Shown piece by piece: positions 25,729 through 34,639 of a stretch of 64,000 bases of DNA (positions are counted from its first letter, which is position 1; each line of letters starts with the position of its first letter). This DNA comes from SP197 sp965242595 (GTDB lineage: Bacteria > Pseudomonadota > Alphaproteobacteria > SP197). Position numbers and translations under genes: made by a program. The notes beneath the pieces are model-generated. The model ran no database searches. It was not told where the DNA came from and saw nothing but the letters and a program-made list of their open reading frames with translations. The stretch spans positions 372,001 through 436,000 of the forward strand of contig OZ251464.1 in assembly GCA_965242595.1 (NCBI GenBank). The letters run 5' to 3'.

Positions 25729-26895
25729 TCAGGCCAGCGCGGTTTTCAGCGCGGCGGCAAGGTCGGTCCGTTCCCAGGAAAAGCCGCCATCGGCCTCCGG
25801 CGCGCGCCCGAAATGGCCATAGGCCGCCGTGCGCTGATAGATCGGGCGGTCCAGCCCCAGCCGGTCGCGGATGCCGCGCGGGGTCAGCGTCATGGCGTCC
25901 ATCAGCGCCCCTTCCAGCTTCGCCTCGTCCACCCGCGCGGTGCCGTAGGTCTCGACGTGGAGCGAAAGCGGATGGGGAAGGCCGATGGCATAGGAAAGCT
26001 GGATGGTGCAGCGGTCGGCCAGCCCGGCGGCCACCGCGTTCTTGGCCAGATAGCGGCAGGCATAGGCGGCCGAGCGATCCACCTTGCTGGGGTCTTTGCC
26101 GGAAAAGGCGCCGCCGCCATGGGGGGCCGCGCCGCCATAGGTATCCACCACGATCTTGCGCCCGGTCAGGCCGCAATCGCCGTCCGGCCCGCCGATCTCG
26201 AAGCGCCCGGTGGGGTTCACATGAAAGGCTTCATCGGGGCACATCCAGCCTTGCGGCAGGGCCGCTTCCACATGGGGGCGGACGATCTCGGCCACCTCGT
26301 TCTGGCCGATGGCGCCGTCATGCTGGGTGGAAACCACGATCGAGGCGGCCCGCACCGGCCTGCCGTCCTCATAGGCCAGCGTCACCTGGCTTTTGGCGTC
26401 GGGGCCCAGCAGGGGCGCGCAGCCGTCGTGGCGGGCGCGGGCCAGGCGGCGCAGGATGCGGTGGGCGAAATGGATCGGCGCCGGCATCAGCGCCTCGGTC
26501 TCGCGGCAGGCATGGCCGAACATGATGCCCTGGTCGCCGGCGCCTTCGTCCCGGTTGCCGCCGCCATCGACGCCCTGGGCGATGTCGGCGGATTGGGCGT
26601 GGAGCAGAACCTCCACCTGCGCCTCGCGCCAGTGAAAGCCCCGCTGTTCATAGCCGATGGCCTTCACCGCCGCGCGCGCCAGCTCTTCCACCCGTTCCAG
26701 CACGGCGGCGGGGCCGCGCACCTCGCCCGCCACCACGATGCGGTTGGTGGTGGCCAGCGTCTCGCAGGCGACGCGGGAGGCGGGGTCGGCGGCGATATAG
26801 GCGTCCACCACCGCGTCCGAGATGCGGTCGCAGACCTTGTCGGGGTGGCCTTCCGAGACCGATTCGCTGGTGAACAGATGGCTGCTTCGGGCCAT
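25729..26895 (-). CDS. metK: S-adenosylmethionine synthetase
   Basis: 388 residues. It begins MARSSHLFTSESVSEGHPDKV, the standard ATP-binding start, with GAGDQGIMFGHA and GGGAFSGKDPSKVDRS later. It forms SAM from methionine and ATP. The gene lies between an XRE regulator and trmB. No SAM riboswitch is evident in the 33-bp gap upstream. Confidence 0.98.
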   Translation of the reverse strand: MARSSHLFTSESVSEGHPDKVCDRISDAVVDAYIAADPASRVACETLATTNRIVVAGEVRGPAAVLERVEELARAAVKAIGYEQRGFHWREAQVEVLLHAQSADIAQGVDGGGNRDEGAGDQGIMFGHACRETEALMPAPIHFAHRILRRLARARHDGCAPLLGPDAKSQVTLAYEDGRPVRAASIVVSTQHDGAIGQNEVAEIVRPHVEAALPQGWMCPDEAFHVNPTGRFEIGGPDGDCGLTGRKIVVDTYGGAAPHGGGAFSGKDPSKVDRSAAYACRYLAKNAVAAGLADRCTIQLSYAIGLPHPLSLHVETYGTARVDEAKLEGALMDAMTLTPRGIRDRLGLDRPIYQRTAAYGHFGRAPEADGGFSWERTDLAAALKTALA

Positions 26896-26928
26896 GTTCG
26901 TCCTCCCGTGAGGGTGAGAGATAGGGCG

Positions 26929-27333
26929 TTATCTGGCGCCCGGCGGGCCGGTGCCGGCCGCCTTGGCCAGTTCGAGCAGCTTGCGGCGCAGCTTCTCGTT
27001 CGGGATGCGGTCATAGGCGCGCACCAGCTCCAGCGTTTCGCGCCGCAGCGGGGCATCGGCCCCGCCCGCCCGCCGGGCCGCGCGCCCGCCGGCGGGTGCC
27101 TTCCCCTCGCTCAGCCCCTCGAAGAAGAAGCCCACCGGCGTATCCAGCGCGCAGGCCAGTTCGAACAGGCGGCTGGCGCCGATGCGGTTGGCCCCGCGCT
27201 CGTATTTCTGAACCTGCTGAAAGGTCACGCCCAGCATCTGGGCCAGCTGGTCCTGGCTCAAGCCCAGCAGGGTGCGGCGCTGCCGCAGGCGGGCGCCGAC
27301 ATGAATGTCGATGGGGTTGGGATGCTGTGCCAT
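26929..27333 (-). CDS. XRE-family regulator upstream of metK
   Basis: 134 residues. The HTH lies in the first 70 residues (LRQRRTLLGLSQDQLAQMLG, FQQVQKYERGANRI), followed by a linker and helical C-terminus. Regulators of this type sit between lnt and metK in many alphaproteobacteria and may control the SAM cycle. The ATG at 27333 fits the family start. Targets are unknown. Confidence 0.88.
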   Translation of the reverse strand: MAQHPNPIDIHVGARLRQRRTLLGLSQDQLAQMLGVTFQQVQKYERGANRIGASRLFELACALDTPVGFFFEGLSEGKAPAGGRAARRAGGADAPLRRETLELVRAYDRIPNEKLRRKLLELAKAAGTGPPGAR

Positions 27334-27353
27334 GGCTGCCGGTTTTCGCTGCC

Positions 27354-29045
27354 TCAGGGCTCTCCGCTTCGCTCCGCGCCCGGGCGGTCCCCCTCGCGGC
27401 GGCCGCGCCGGGCAAGGTCGCACAGGCGGCGCTGCCGCCGCAAGCTCCAGCCCAGGGCGGCGGCGGCGGGCAGCAGGATGGCCGCCAGCGCCGTCTCGCC
27501 CAGGGCGGCATAGGGTGGCGCGTTCTCCAGGGCGGCGGGCAGCGGCGCGTCCAGCACGCCGCGATGGCCCAGCGGCAGGCGCGCCAGCACCCGGCCCAGC
27601 GGATCGATCACGCCGCTGATGCCGCTATTGGCGGCCCGCACCATGGGCAGGCCCTGTTCCACCGCGCGCAGGCGGGCGGCCTGAAAATGCTGATAGGGGC
27701 CGCTGGAACGCCCGAACCAGCCATCGTTGGTGACGTTCACCAGCCATGCCGGGCGCGGCGGCCCCTTCGGGATGGCAGCGGCGAAGATCGCCTCGTAGCA
27801 GATCAGCGGCACGAAGGGCGCCATGCCGGCCGCTGCCATGATCGCCGGGCCGGGGCCGGGAGTGAAATCGACGCTGCCGGGGACGATCCTGTCGATGGGC
27901 AGCAGGCCGCGCAGGGGCAGATATTCGCCGAAGGGCACCAGGCGGTGCTTGTCATAGAAGGAAAGGCTGCCGTCGCCGGCGATGGCCAGCAATCGGTTGC
28001 GCAGCTGCCAGCCGCCGCCTTCGTCCCGCATGGCGGCGACGGCGCCGGTCAGCAGCGCGCCCCGGGGCGGGGCCAGGGCGGCCAGGGCGGCCAGAATCGC
28101 CGGATCCTGCATCGCCTGCCAAGGCAGCGCCGCCTCTGGCCAGATCGCCACATCGGGCGCTTGCCCGGCCGGGCGCGCCTGGGTCAGCGCGGCATGGGCG
28201 GCGAAATGGGCTTCATGAAGGGCGGGGTCGCCCTTCTGGCGCTGGGCGATGGCGGGCTGCACCAGGCGCAGCACGATGCCGGCAGCCGATTCCGCCGGCG
28301 GATGGGCGGCCAGCCTGGCGGTGCCCGCCGCCCAGCTGACGGCGACGATGGCCACGCTGGCCAGCAGCCCCTTGAAGACAGCGGCGGGGCGCAGGATGCC
28401 GGCCTTCTGGGCCAGCGCCGGGGCCAGGGCGCAGGCCAGCAGCAGGGCGCTCAACAGCCACGGGCCGCCCCAGGCGGCCGGCTGGATCAGGGCGTCGGAA
28501 AGGGCGAAAGCGGTCCCCACCATGTTCCAGGGAAAGCCGGTGAACAGCCAGCTGCGCAGCCATTCGGCCACCAGCCAGGCGATGGCCAGCGCCAGAGTGC
28601 GCGGCGTGCCGGGCACCGCCCGCTGCGCCGCCAGGGCGGCCAGCGCCGGAAACAGGCCGAAGCCGGCGGCGATCGCCGCCAGCGCCAGGGGATAAAGCCA
28701 GCCGAAGCGGGCGGCATCCACCAGCAGCGCGTTGGCGATCCAGTAGCAGCCCGCCGCGCCGAAGCCGGCGCCGAAGCACCAGCCGTCCAGAAAGGCGCGC
28801 CGGGCGCTTCCCGCGCCGTTCAGCAGCCAGGCCCAGAAGGTGAAGGCGATGGCGGCCGCCGCCAGCAGATGGACGGGCGGCAGCGCGGCCGCCAGCAGCG
28901 CGCCCAGCGCCAGCGCCACCCCCCCCCGCCGCCCGCCCGCAAGGCCGGCCAGGGCGCCCGGCAGCCGGGCCAGCCGGGCGGGCGCCTTATCCGCGGCGCG
29001 GGACGGGGCGCACGCGCAGGCGCTTGATGCGGCGGGGGTCGGCAT
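27354..29045 (-). CDS. lnt: Apolipoprotein N-acyltransferase
   Basis: Inner-membrane enzyme that adds the third acyl chain to lipoproteins. About six N-terminal hydrophobic helices are followed by a nitrilase-like periplasmic domain with the catalytic triad Glu in IWPEAALPW, Lys in YDKHRLVPFGEY and Cys in LICYEAIF. The start is uncertain: the frame is open to 29075, the first ATG inside it is at 29045, and either would overlap corC by about 60-90 bp. A GTG near 28919 would remove that overlap but shorten the first helix. Confidence 0.9.
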   Translation of the reverse strand: MPTPAASSACACAPSRAADKAPARLARLPGALAGLAGGRRGGVALALGALLAAALPPVHLLAAAAIAFTFWAWLLNGAGSARRAFLDGWCFGAGFGAAGCYWIANALLVDAARFGWLYPLALAAIAAGFGLFPALAALAAQRAVPGTPRTLALAIAWLVAEWLRSWLFTGFPWNMVGTAFALSDALIQPAAWGGPWLLSALLLACALAPALAQKAGILRPAAVFKGLLASVAIVAVSWAAGTARLAAHPPAESAAGIVLRLVQPAIAQRQKGDPALHEAHFAAHAALTQARPAGQAPDVAIWPEAALPWQAMQDPAILAALAALAPPRGALLTGAVAAMRDEGGGWQLRNRLLAIAGDGSLSFYDKHRLVPFGEYLPLRGLLPIDRIVPGSVDFTPGPGPAIMAAAGMAPFVPLICYEAIFAAAIPKGPPRPAWLVNVTNDGWFGRSSGPYQHFQAARLRAVEQGLPMVRAANSGISGVIDPLGRVLARLPLGHRGVLDAPLPAALENAPPYAALGETALAAILLPAAAALGWSLRRQRRLCDLARRGRREGDRPGAERSGEP

Positions 29046-29868
29046 CGACCACCTCGAATTCGAGGCCGGCGCCATGGGCGATCACCTCGCCGCGCGCCGG
29101 GATGCGGCCGATGGTGGCATAGACCAGCCCGCCGACGGTATCGATGTCCTCGTCGCGGTCGTCGTCCAGCAGGTCGCGCCCGGTCATGCGCGCCAGCTCT
29201 TCCACCGGGGCGCGGGCATGGGCATCGATGATGCCGCCGGGGCGTTCGGCCAGCAGCGGGCCGTCGTCGGCGTCGTGTTCGTCCCAGATTTCGCCGACGA
29301 TGGGTTCCACCAGGTCTTCGATGGTGGCCAGGCCGTGGATGCCGCCATATTCGTCCACCACCAGCGCCATATGGGTGCGCGAGCTGCGCATCCTGACCAG
29401 CAGCGCCAGCACCGGCATGGACGGCGGCACGAACAGCAGCTGGCGCGCCAGGCCGGCCAGCGGCGGCCCCGGCGCCGCCTCGCCCCAGTGGTCCAGCAGG
29501 TCGCGCACATGGATCATGCCGATGGGATCGTCCAGGGTTTCGCGGTAGATCGGCAGGCGCGAATGGCCGGCCCGGCGCAGCAGCTCCACCGCCTCGGCCA
29601 GCGGCGTGGCCTCTTCCACCGCCACGATGTCGGCGCGCGGCACCATCACATCGTCCACCCGCAGGGTGCCGAATTTCAGCAGATTGACCAGCATGGCGCG
29701 CTCGGTGGCGGCCAGGTTCTCGCCGCCCGCCGCGCCCGGGGCCGTCTCGCAGGCATCCAGCCTTTCCTCGACGCTTTCGCGCAGGCTGGCGCCCTTGCGC
29801 CCGGCGAACAGGCGGCGCAGCCAGGCGGCGGTCTCGGCGGGCGGGCGTTGGGGCGTGCGCTCGCTCAT
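28987..29868 (-). CDS. CorC/HlyC-type CBS-domain protein
   Basis: 293 residues. Paired CBS domains (VDDVMVPRADIVAVEE, SRLPIYRETLDDPIGMIH) are followed by the transporter-associated CorC_HlyC domain (TVGGLVYATIGRIPARGEVI). Members affect magnesium/cobalt efflux. ATGA overlap links it to ybeY. The same order (phoH-ybeY-corC-lnt) is conserved in many proteobacteria. Confidence 0.92.
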   Translation of the reverse strand: MSERTPQRPPAETAAWLRRLFAGRKGASLRESVEERLDACETAPGAAGGENLAATERAMLVNLLKFGTLRVDDVMVPRADIVAVEEATPLAEAVELLRRAGHSRLPIYRETLDDPIGMIHVRDLLDHWGEAAPGPPLAGLARQLLFVPPSMPVLALLVRMRSSRTHMALVVDEYGGIHGLATIEDLVEPIVGEIWDEHDADDGPLLAERPGGIIDAHARAPVEELARMTGRDLLDDDRDEDIDTVGGLVYATIGRIPARGEVIAHGAGLEFEVVDADPRRIKRLRVRPVPRRG

Positions 29869-30413
29869 GGCGATGGCTCGGGCGCGGGCAGGCCCAGGCG
29901 GGCTAGGCTGGCGCCCTCGGCGGCCGCCATCAGCCGGGCGTCGTCGTCGCCGACATGGTCGTAGCCCAGCAGATGCAGGACGCCGTGCACCACCAGATGG
30001 GCGAGATGGCTCCGGGGCGGCCTGGCGGCGGCGGCGGCATCCGCCAGCACGGTCTCGCGCGCCAGCGCCACATCGCCCAGCGCGATGGCCTCGCCCGGCG
30101 CCTGGCCGGGCGGGGGCAGCAGCGGCTGGCCGGGGCGCCGCCGCGCGCTGGGGAAGGAGAGCACATCGGTGGCGCGATCGATGCCGCGCCAGCGCCGGTT
30201 GAGCGTTTGCAGACGGGCATCGTCGGCCAGCAGCAGCGCCACGGCCAGCGGCGCGGAACGCCGGGTTTCGGCCAGCGCCGCCAGGCAGGCGCGCCGCGCG
30301 GTGGCAGCGGCGCCCGGGATCGCCCGCAGCCAGGCGGCATCTTCCACCACCGCTTCGACCGCGATCGCCGCCGCCCCACGGGAGGCGCTGGCGCTGGCGT
30401 CGTCGTCCGTCAT
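29865..30413 (-). CDS. ybeY: Endoribonuclease YbeY
   Basis: 182 residues. The metal site HGVLHLLGYDH is complete, and RATDVLSFP precedes it. YbeY takes part in 16S rRNA 3' maturation and ribosome quality control. The ATG at 30413 overlaps the phoH stop (ATGA). The N-terminal 15 residues (TDDDASASASRG) are extra compared with most homologues. Confidence 0.96.
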   Translation of the reverse strand: MTDDDASASASRGAAAIAVEAVVEDAAWLRAIPGAAATARRACLAALAETRRSAPLAVALLLADDARLQTLNRRWRGIDRATDVLSFPSARRRPGQPLLPPPGQAPGEAIALGDVALARETVLADAAAAARPPRSHLAHLVVHGVLHLLGYDHVGDDDARLMAAAEGASLARLGLPAPEPSP

Positions 30414-31363
30414 CGGTGCGGCGCCCCGTCGCGGTCGCCATAGGCGGCGACGATGCGCGAGACCAGCTCGTGGCGGACCACGTCTTCGCCGCCCAGCTGC
30501 ACGCAGGCGACGCCGGCGACGCTGTCGATCACCTGCAGCGCGTCCGCCAGCCCGGAGGTCTCCCCGGCGGGCAGATCGACCTGGCTGGGATCGCCGGTGA
30601 CCGCCATGCGCGCGCCTTCGCCCAGCCGGGTGAGGAACATTTTCATCTGCACCGGGGTGGTGTTCTGGGCCTCGTCCAGGATGACGAAGGCGCTGGCCAG
30701 GGTGCGCCCGCGCATGAAGGCCAGCGGCGCCACCTCGATGTCGCCGGCGGCCAGGCGGCGGTCGGCCCTGGCGGCGGGCATGGTGTCGTAGAGCGCGTCG
30801 TAGAGCGGGCGCAGATAGGGATCGACCTTCTCGCGCACATCGCCCGGCAGGAAGCCCAGCCGCTCGCCCGCCTCCACCGCCGGGCGCGAGAGCACGATGC
30901 GGTCCACCCGCCCGGCCTCCATCATGGCGACCGCCGTGGCCACCGCCAGATAGGTTTTGCCGGTGCCGGCGGGGCCCAGGGCGAACACCAGCTCGCACGT
31001 GTCCAGCGCCTGCAGATAGCGCGCCTGGCCCGGCGAGCGGGGGGCGATGCGCCGCTTTGCGGTTCTGATCTCCAGGGCCGCGGCGTCGTCGCCACCGGCC
31101 AGCCGCAGGGCGGCATCGACATCGGCCGGGCCGATGCGAAGCCCGCTTTTCAGCCGCCCGTAGAGGTGAGTGAGGACGCCGGCCGCCGCCTCGGTGGCCG
31201 GGCCTTGCAGCGCCACCCGGTTGCCGCGCGGCGTCACCTGGACGCCCAGCTGCTGTTCGATGCGGGCGAGATGGCGGTCGCGCTCGCCATAGAGGGCGGC
31301 GGCCAGGGCGTTGTCGTCGAAGGTGAGATAGTGCGGCACGTCCGGCCCGGTCGTTGCGGTCAT
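30410..31363 (-). CDS. phoH: PhoH-like ATPase (YbeZ)
   Basis: 317 residues with a P-loop GPAGTGKTYLA and Walker B region FVILDEAQNTT. It is an ATPase that works with YbeY in RNA metabolism. It overlaps both miaB and ybeY by 4 bp, giving a tightly coupled chain. Confidence 0.95.
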   Translation of the reverse strand: MTATTGPDVPHYLTFDDNALAAALYGERDRHLARIEQQLGVQVTPRGNRVALQGPATEAAAGVLTHLYGRLKSGLRIGPADVDAALRLAGGDDAAALEIRTAKRRIAPRSPGQARYLQALDTCELVFALGPAGTGKTYLAVATAVAMMEAGRVDRIVLSRPAVEAGERLGFLPGDVREKVDPYLRPLYDALYDTMPAARADRRLAAGDIEVAPLAFMRGRTLASAFVILDEAQNTTPVQMKMFLTRLGEGARMAVTGDPSQVDLPAGETSGLADALQVIDSVAGVACVQLGGEDVVRHELVSRIVAAYGDRDGAPHR

Positions 31364-32763
31364 GGCGCGGGCGCGCCGTCCAGCACGCCGGCCATGGAAT
31401 GGGCCAGGGCGGCGGTGAGCGTGACGCCGGCGACGCTGCCCAGACGCTCTGCGCCCGCCTCGATGTGGACCGCCTGCAGATAGGGGCTGCGGCCTACCAG
31501 CTGGCCCGGCCGCCGCCCCGGCTTTTCCAGCAGCACATCCAGGCGGCGCCCGACGCTGGCGCGGTTGAAGGCCCAGCGCTGGTCTTCCAGCAGCTCTTGC
31601 AGGCGGGCCAGGCGTTCGGACTTCACCGCCTCGGGGAGTTGCTCTGCCGCGCCGGCGGCGGGCGTTCCCGGGCGCGGGCTGTATTTGAAGGAGAAGGCGC
31701 TGGCATAGCCCACCTCCCTTATCAGGGCCAGGGTGGCGGCGAAATCGGCATCGCTTTCGCCGGGGAAGCCGACGATGAAATCGCCCGAAAGCGCGATATC
31801 GGGGCGGCTGGCGCGGATGTTCTCCACCAGGCGCAGGTAATCGCCGGCCCGGTGGCGGCGGTTCATCGCCTTCAGCACCCGGTCGCTGCCCGATTGCACC
31901 GGCAGATGCAGCCAGGGCATCAGCTGGGGCAGCTCGCCATGGGCGCGGATCAGGTCGTCCGTCATGTCGCGGGGGTGCGAGGTGGTGTAGCGGATGCGGC
32001 AGCGCCCGTCGATGGCGGCCAGGGCGCGGATCAGCCGCGCCAGCGACCAGGCGCGCCCGTCCGGGCCTTCGCCATGCCAGGCGTTGACGTTCTGGCCCAG
32101 CAGCACGATCTCGCGGGCGCCGGCGGCGATCAGGCCCCGCGCCTCCGCCAGCACGGCGGCGGCCGGGCGCGAGGCCTCGGCGCCGCGGGTGTAGGGCACG
32201 ACGCAGAAGGTGCAGAACTTGTCGCAGCCCTCCTGCACCGAAAGGAAGGCGACCGGTGTGGCGGTGCCGGCTTTGCGGCCGGTTGCGCGCGGGCGGCCTG
32301 GCGCTGGCAGGCGGTCGAATTTGGACTCCGGCGGGAACTCGGTCGCCACCACGGCGCCGCTGGCGTCCTTGCCGCCCCGGGCGCGGGCCAGCAGCGCGGG
32401 CAGGCGGTGGTAGCTCTGAGGGCCGACCACCACATCGACCGCAGGCGCCCGGCGCGCCATCTCTTCGCCTTCGGCCTGGGCGACGCAGCCGGCGACGGCG
32501 ATCTGCATCCCCCGGCCTTCGGCGCGGCGCCTTTCCTTCAGCGGGCGCAGGCGGCCCAGCTCCGAATAGACCTTCTCGGCCGCCTTTTCGCGGATATGGC
32601 AGGTGTTGAGGAGGACGAGATCGGCCTCGTCGGCCCGCGCCGCCGCCTCATAGCCCTCCTGTGCCAGCAACTCGGCCATGCGACCGGAGTCGTAGGCGTT
32701 CATCTGGCAACCGTAGGTCTTGATGAAGAGCTTTCTGGGCAATCGCGGATGGTGCCGGGGCAC
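31360..32763 (-). CDS. miaB: tRNA-2-methylthio-N6-dimethylallyladenosine synthase MiaB
   Basis: 467 residues from the GTG at 32763 (PRHHPRLPRKLFIKTYGCQMN). The open frame continues to a TTG at 32850, adding 29 low-complexity residues that the family lacks; neither start has a clear ribosome site. The N-terminal MTTase cluster cysteines begin with YGCQMN, the radical-SAM motif is CDKFCTFC, and a TRAM domain ends the protein. It adds the methylthio group to A37 of tRNA. Confidence 0.94.
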   Translation of the reverse strand: MPRHHPRLPRKLFIKTYGCQMNAYDSGRMAELLAQEGYEAAARADEADLVLLNTCHIREKAAEKVYSELGRLRPLKERRRAEGRGMQIAVAGCVAQAEGEEMARRAPAVDVVVGPQSYHRLPALLARARGGKDASGAVVATEFPPESKFDRLPAPGRPRATGRKAGTATPVAFLSVQEGCDKFCTFCVVPYTRGAEASRPAAAVLAEARGLIAAGAREIVLLGQNVNAWHGEGPDGRAWSLARLIRALAAIDGRCRIRYTTSHPRDMTDDLIRAHGELPQLMPWLHLPVQSGSDRVLKAMNRRHRAGDYLRLVENIRASRPDIALSGDFIVGFPGESDADFAATLALIREVGYASAFSFKYSPRPGTPAAGAAEQLPEAVKSERLARLQELLEDQRWAFNRASVGRRLDVLLEKPGRRPGQLVGRSPYLQAVHIEAGAERLGSVAGVTLTAALAHSMAGVLDGAPAP

Positions 32764-32917
32764 GCCGCCGGGCGGGGGTGCACATGTGCCGTCCGCGCAC
32801 CGGCGCCGGGCGGCGGCGCCACCATGCCCCGGGGCGGGCGGGCGAGTCAATCGGCTGCGCGGCAGGGGGCGGCAGGCCTTGCCGCCGGGCGGGCGGCGCG
32901 TTGCGGCAGGCCCGGCC

Positions 32918-34090
32918 TCATGGCGCCAGCGTCGCCGTGAAGGCGGCCAGGCGCCGCGACGCTTCGTCCAGGGTGGAATCCTCCTTGGTGAAGCAGAAGC
33001 GCACCAGATGGTCCACCTTCGAATCGCGGAAGAAGGCGCTCATCGGCACGCCGGTCACGCCTGCCTGAAGCGTGGCGGCGCGGCAGAAGTCTTCGTCGCT
33101 GCCGGCAAAGCCCAGGGGACGGATGTCGGCGGCGACGAAATAGGTTCCCCGCGCCGGCAGCACGCCGAAGCCGGCCCGGGCCAGCCCCTGCGACAGGCGG
33201 TCGCGCTTGGCCTGCATGGTTCCGGCCAGGGCGCGGACATGGTCGTCCTCCCCGTCCAGGCCGCGCCCTACCGCCAGCTGCAGGGCGGGCGGCGTGGTGA
33301 AGGTGATGAACTGATGGGTGCGGGCCACGCTTGCCATCAGCTCGGCCGGCCCTTGGATCCAGCCCACCTTCCAGCCGGTCAGGGAGAAGATCTTGCCCGC
33401 CGAGCCGATGCGCAGCGTCCGCTCGCGCATGCCCGGCAGGCTGGCGATGGGGCGGTGTTCCAGCCCGTCGAAGACCAGATGCTCATAGACCTCGTCGCAC
33501 ACGCAGACGGCGTCGTGGGCGATGGCCAGCCGCGCGATGGCCTCCAGCTCGTCCCGGCGGAACACCTTGGCGGCGGGGTTCATGGGCGTGTTCAGCACGA
33601 TCAGCTTGGTTCTGGGGCCGAACGCCGCCTCCAGCCGCCCCGGCGGCAGCGCCCAGCCGTCTTCGGCATCCAGGGCGACATAGCGCGCCCGCCCGCCGGC
33701 CCGGGCCACCATGGGCGGGTAGGAATCGTAGAGCGGCTCCAGCAGCACCGCCTCGTCGCCCTCGTCCAGCAGGGCCATGAAGCAGCAGGCCAGCGCCTCG
33801 GTGGCCCCCGATGTCACCACGATCTCGCTTTGCCAGTCGTAGGCGAGGCCGTAGAAGCGCCGGGCATGGCGGGCCAGCGCCTGGCGCAATTCCGCCAGGC
33901 CGGCCATGGGCGGATACTGGTTGGGGCCCGCCATCAGCGCTTCGGCCCCGGCCCGGCGCACGCTGGCCGGGCCGTCTCGATCGGGAAAGCCCTGGCCCAG
34001 ATTGATGGCGCCGTGTTCGGCCGCCAGCCGCGACATCACCTCGAAGACCGTCGTCCCCAGCGACGCCATCACGCGATTGGCCGGCTTCAT
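32918..34090 (-). CDS. Class I/II PLP aminotransferase
   Basis: 390 residues. The substrate pocket includes NLGQGFPDRDGP, the PLP-binding SGATEAL, NTPMNPAAKVF, CDEVYEHLVFDG and Schiff-base lysine SAGKIFSLTGWKVGW. It resembles methionine/kynurenine aminotransferases (YbdL/KAT group) more than classical AspC. The ATG at 34090 has GGAGG five bases upstream. The same frame stays open all the way across glnA, but that part is antisense. Confidence 0.9.
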   Translation of the reverse strand: MKPANRVMASLGTTVFEVMSRLAAEHGAINLGQGFPDRDGPASVRRAGAEALMAGPNQYPPMAGLAELRQALARHARRFYGLAYDWQSEIVVTSGATEALACCFMALLDEGDEAVLLEPLYDSYPPMVARAGGRARYVALDAEDGWALPPGRLEAAFGPRTKLIVLNTPMNPAAKVFRRDELEAIARLAIAHDAVCVCDEVYEHLVFDGLEHRPIASLPGMRERTLRIGSAGKIFSLTGWKVGWIQGPAELMASVARTHQFITFTTPPALQLAVGRGLDGEDDHVRALAGTMQAKRDRLSQGLARAGFGVLPARGTYFVAADIRPLGFAGSDEDFCRAATLQAGVTGVPMSAFFRDSKVDHLVRFCFTKEDSTLDEASRRLAAFTATLAP

Positions 34091-34182
34091 GCTGCCCTCC
34101 GGAGCGGCCGGGCCAGCCTGCCGCAGCCCCGGCGCGGATGCAACGCGGTGGAGGGAGCGGCGGCGGCATGCGCCCGGCACCA

Positions 34183-34211
34183 TTGGCAGGAGCCGCATCT
34201 GCCTGTATGAT
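34183..34211 (+). promoter_or_regulatory. Sigma-70-like promoter of glnB-glnA
   Basis: TTGGCA (34183-34188), a 17-bp spacer and TATGAT (34206-34211) form a good housekeeping promoter. The predicted start is near 34218, leaving a leader of about 14 bases before glnB with AGGGACAGG as ribosome site. A sigma-54 -24/-12 element with correct spacing was not found, though nitrogen-regulated promoters could be farther upstream. Confidence 0.7.
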
Positions 34212-34231
34212 GGTCGCCAGGGACAGGTGCC

Positions 34232-34570
34232 ATGAAGAAGATCGAAGCCGTTATCAAGCCGTTCAAGCTGGACGAGGTGAAGGACGCCCTGGGCGAGGTC
34301 GGCCTCCAGGGCCTTACGGTGACCGAGGCCAAGGGGTTCGGGCGCCAGAAGGGCCATACCGAGCTCTACCGCGGTGCCGAATACATCGTCGACTTCCTGC
34401 CCAAGGTGAAGATCGAGCTGGTGGTGGTGGACGCCATGGTGGACCGCGCCGTGGAGGCCATTCAGGAGGCCGCGCGCACGGGGCGAATCGGCGATGGCAA
34501 GATCTTCGTCACCACTGTGGAGGACGCCATCCGCATCCGCACCGGCGAGCGCGGCGGCGACGCCATCTAG
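34232..34570 (+). CDS. glnB: Nitrogen regulatory protein P-II
   Basis: 112 residues. The T-loop is intact (GRQKGHTELYRGAEYIVDFLPK), including the uridylylated Tyr in LYRGAEY, and the B- and C-loops are TGRIGDGKIFV and IRTGERG. It senses 2-oxoglutarate and ATP/ADP and controls glutamine synthetase adenylylation. It heads a pair with glnA, as in most alphaproteobacteria. Confidence 0.97.
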   Translation: MKKIEAVIKPFKLDEVKDALGEVGLQGLTVTEAKGFGRQKGHTELYRGAEYIVDFLPKVKIELVVVDAMVDRAVEAIQEAARTGRIGDGKIFVTTVEDAIRIRTGERGGDAI

Positions 34571-34639
34571 CACCTGTTCCCGCACCCCCGCCCGCACCGC
34601 CGGGCATCGCCCAACCGCAGTCAAACAAGGAAGACACCC

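Noticed and set aside
24776..25822. A 348-codon plus-strand frame after the M20 peptidase
   Set aside because: Mostly antisense to trmB; its first part in the gap has no recognisable domain and no ribosome site.
34160..34200. Sigma-54 promoter before glnB
   Set aside because: GG and GC dinucleotides occur, but not with the required 10-bp separation; a good sigma-70-type promoter is present instead.
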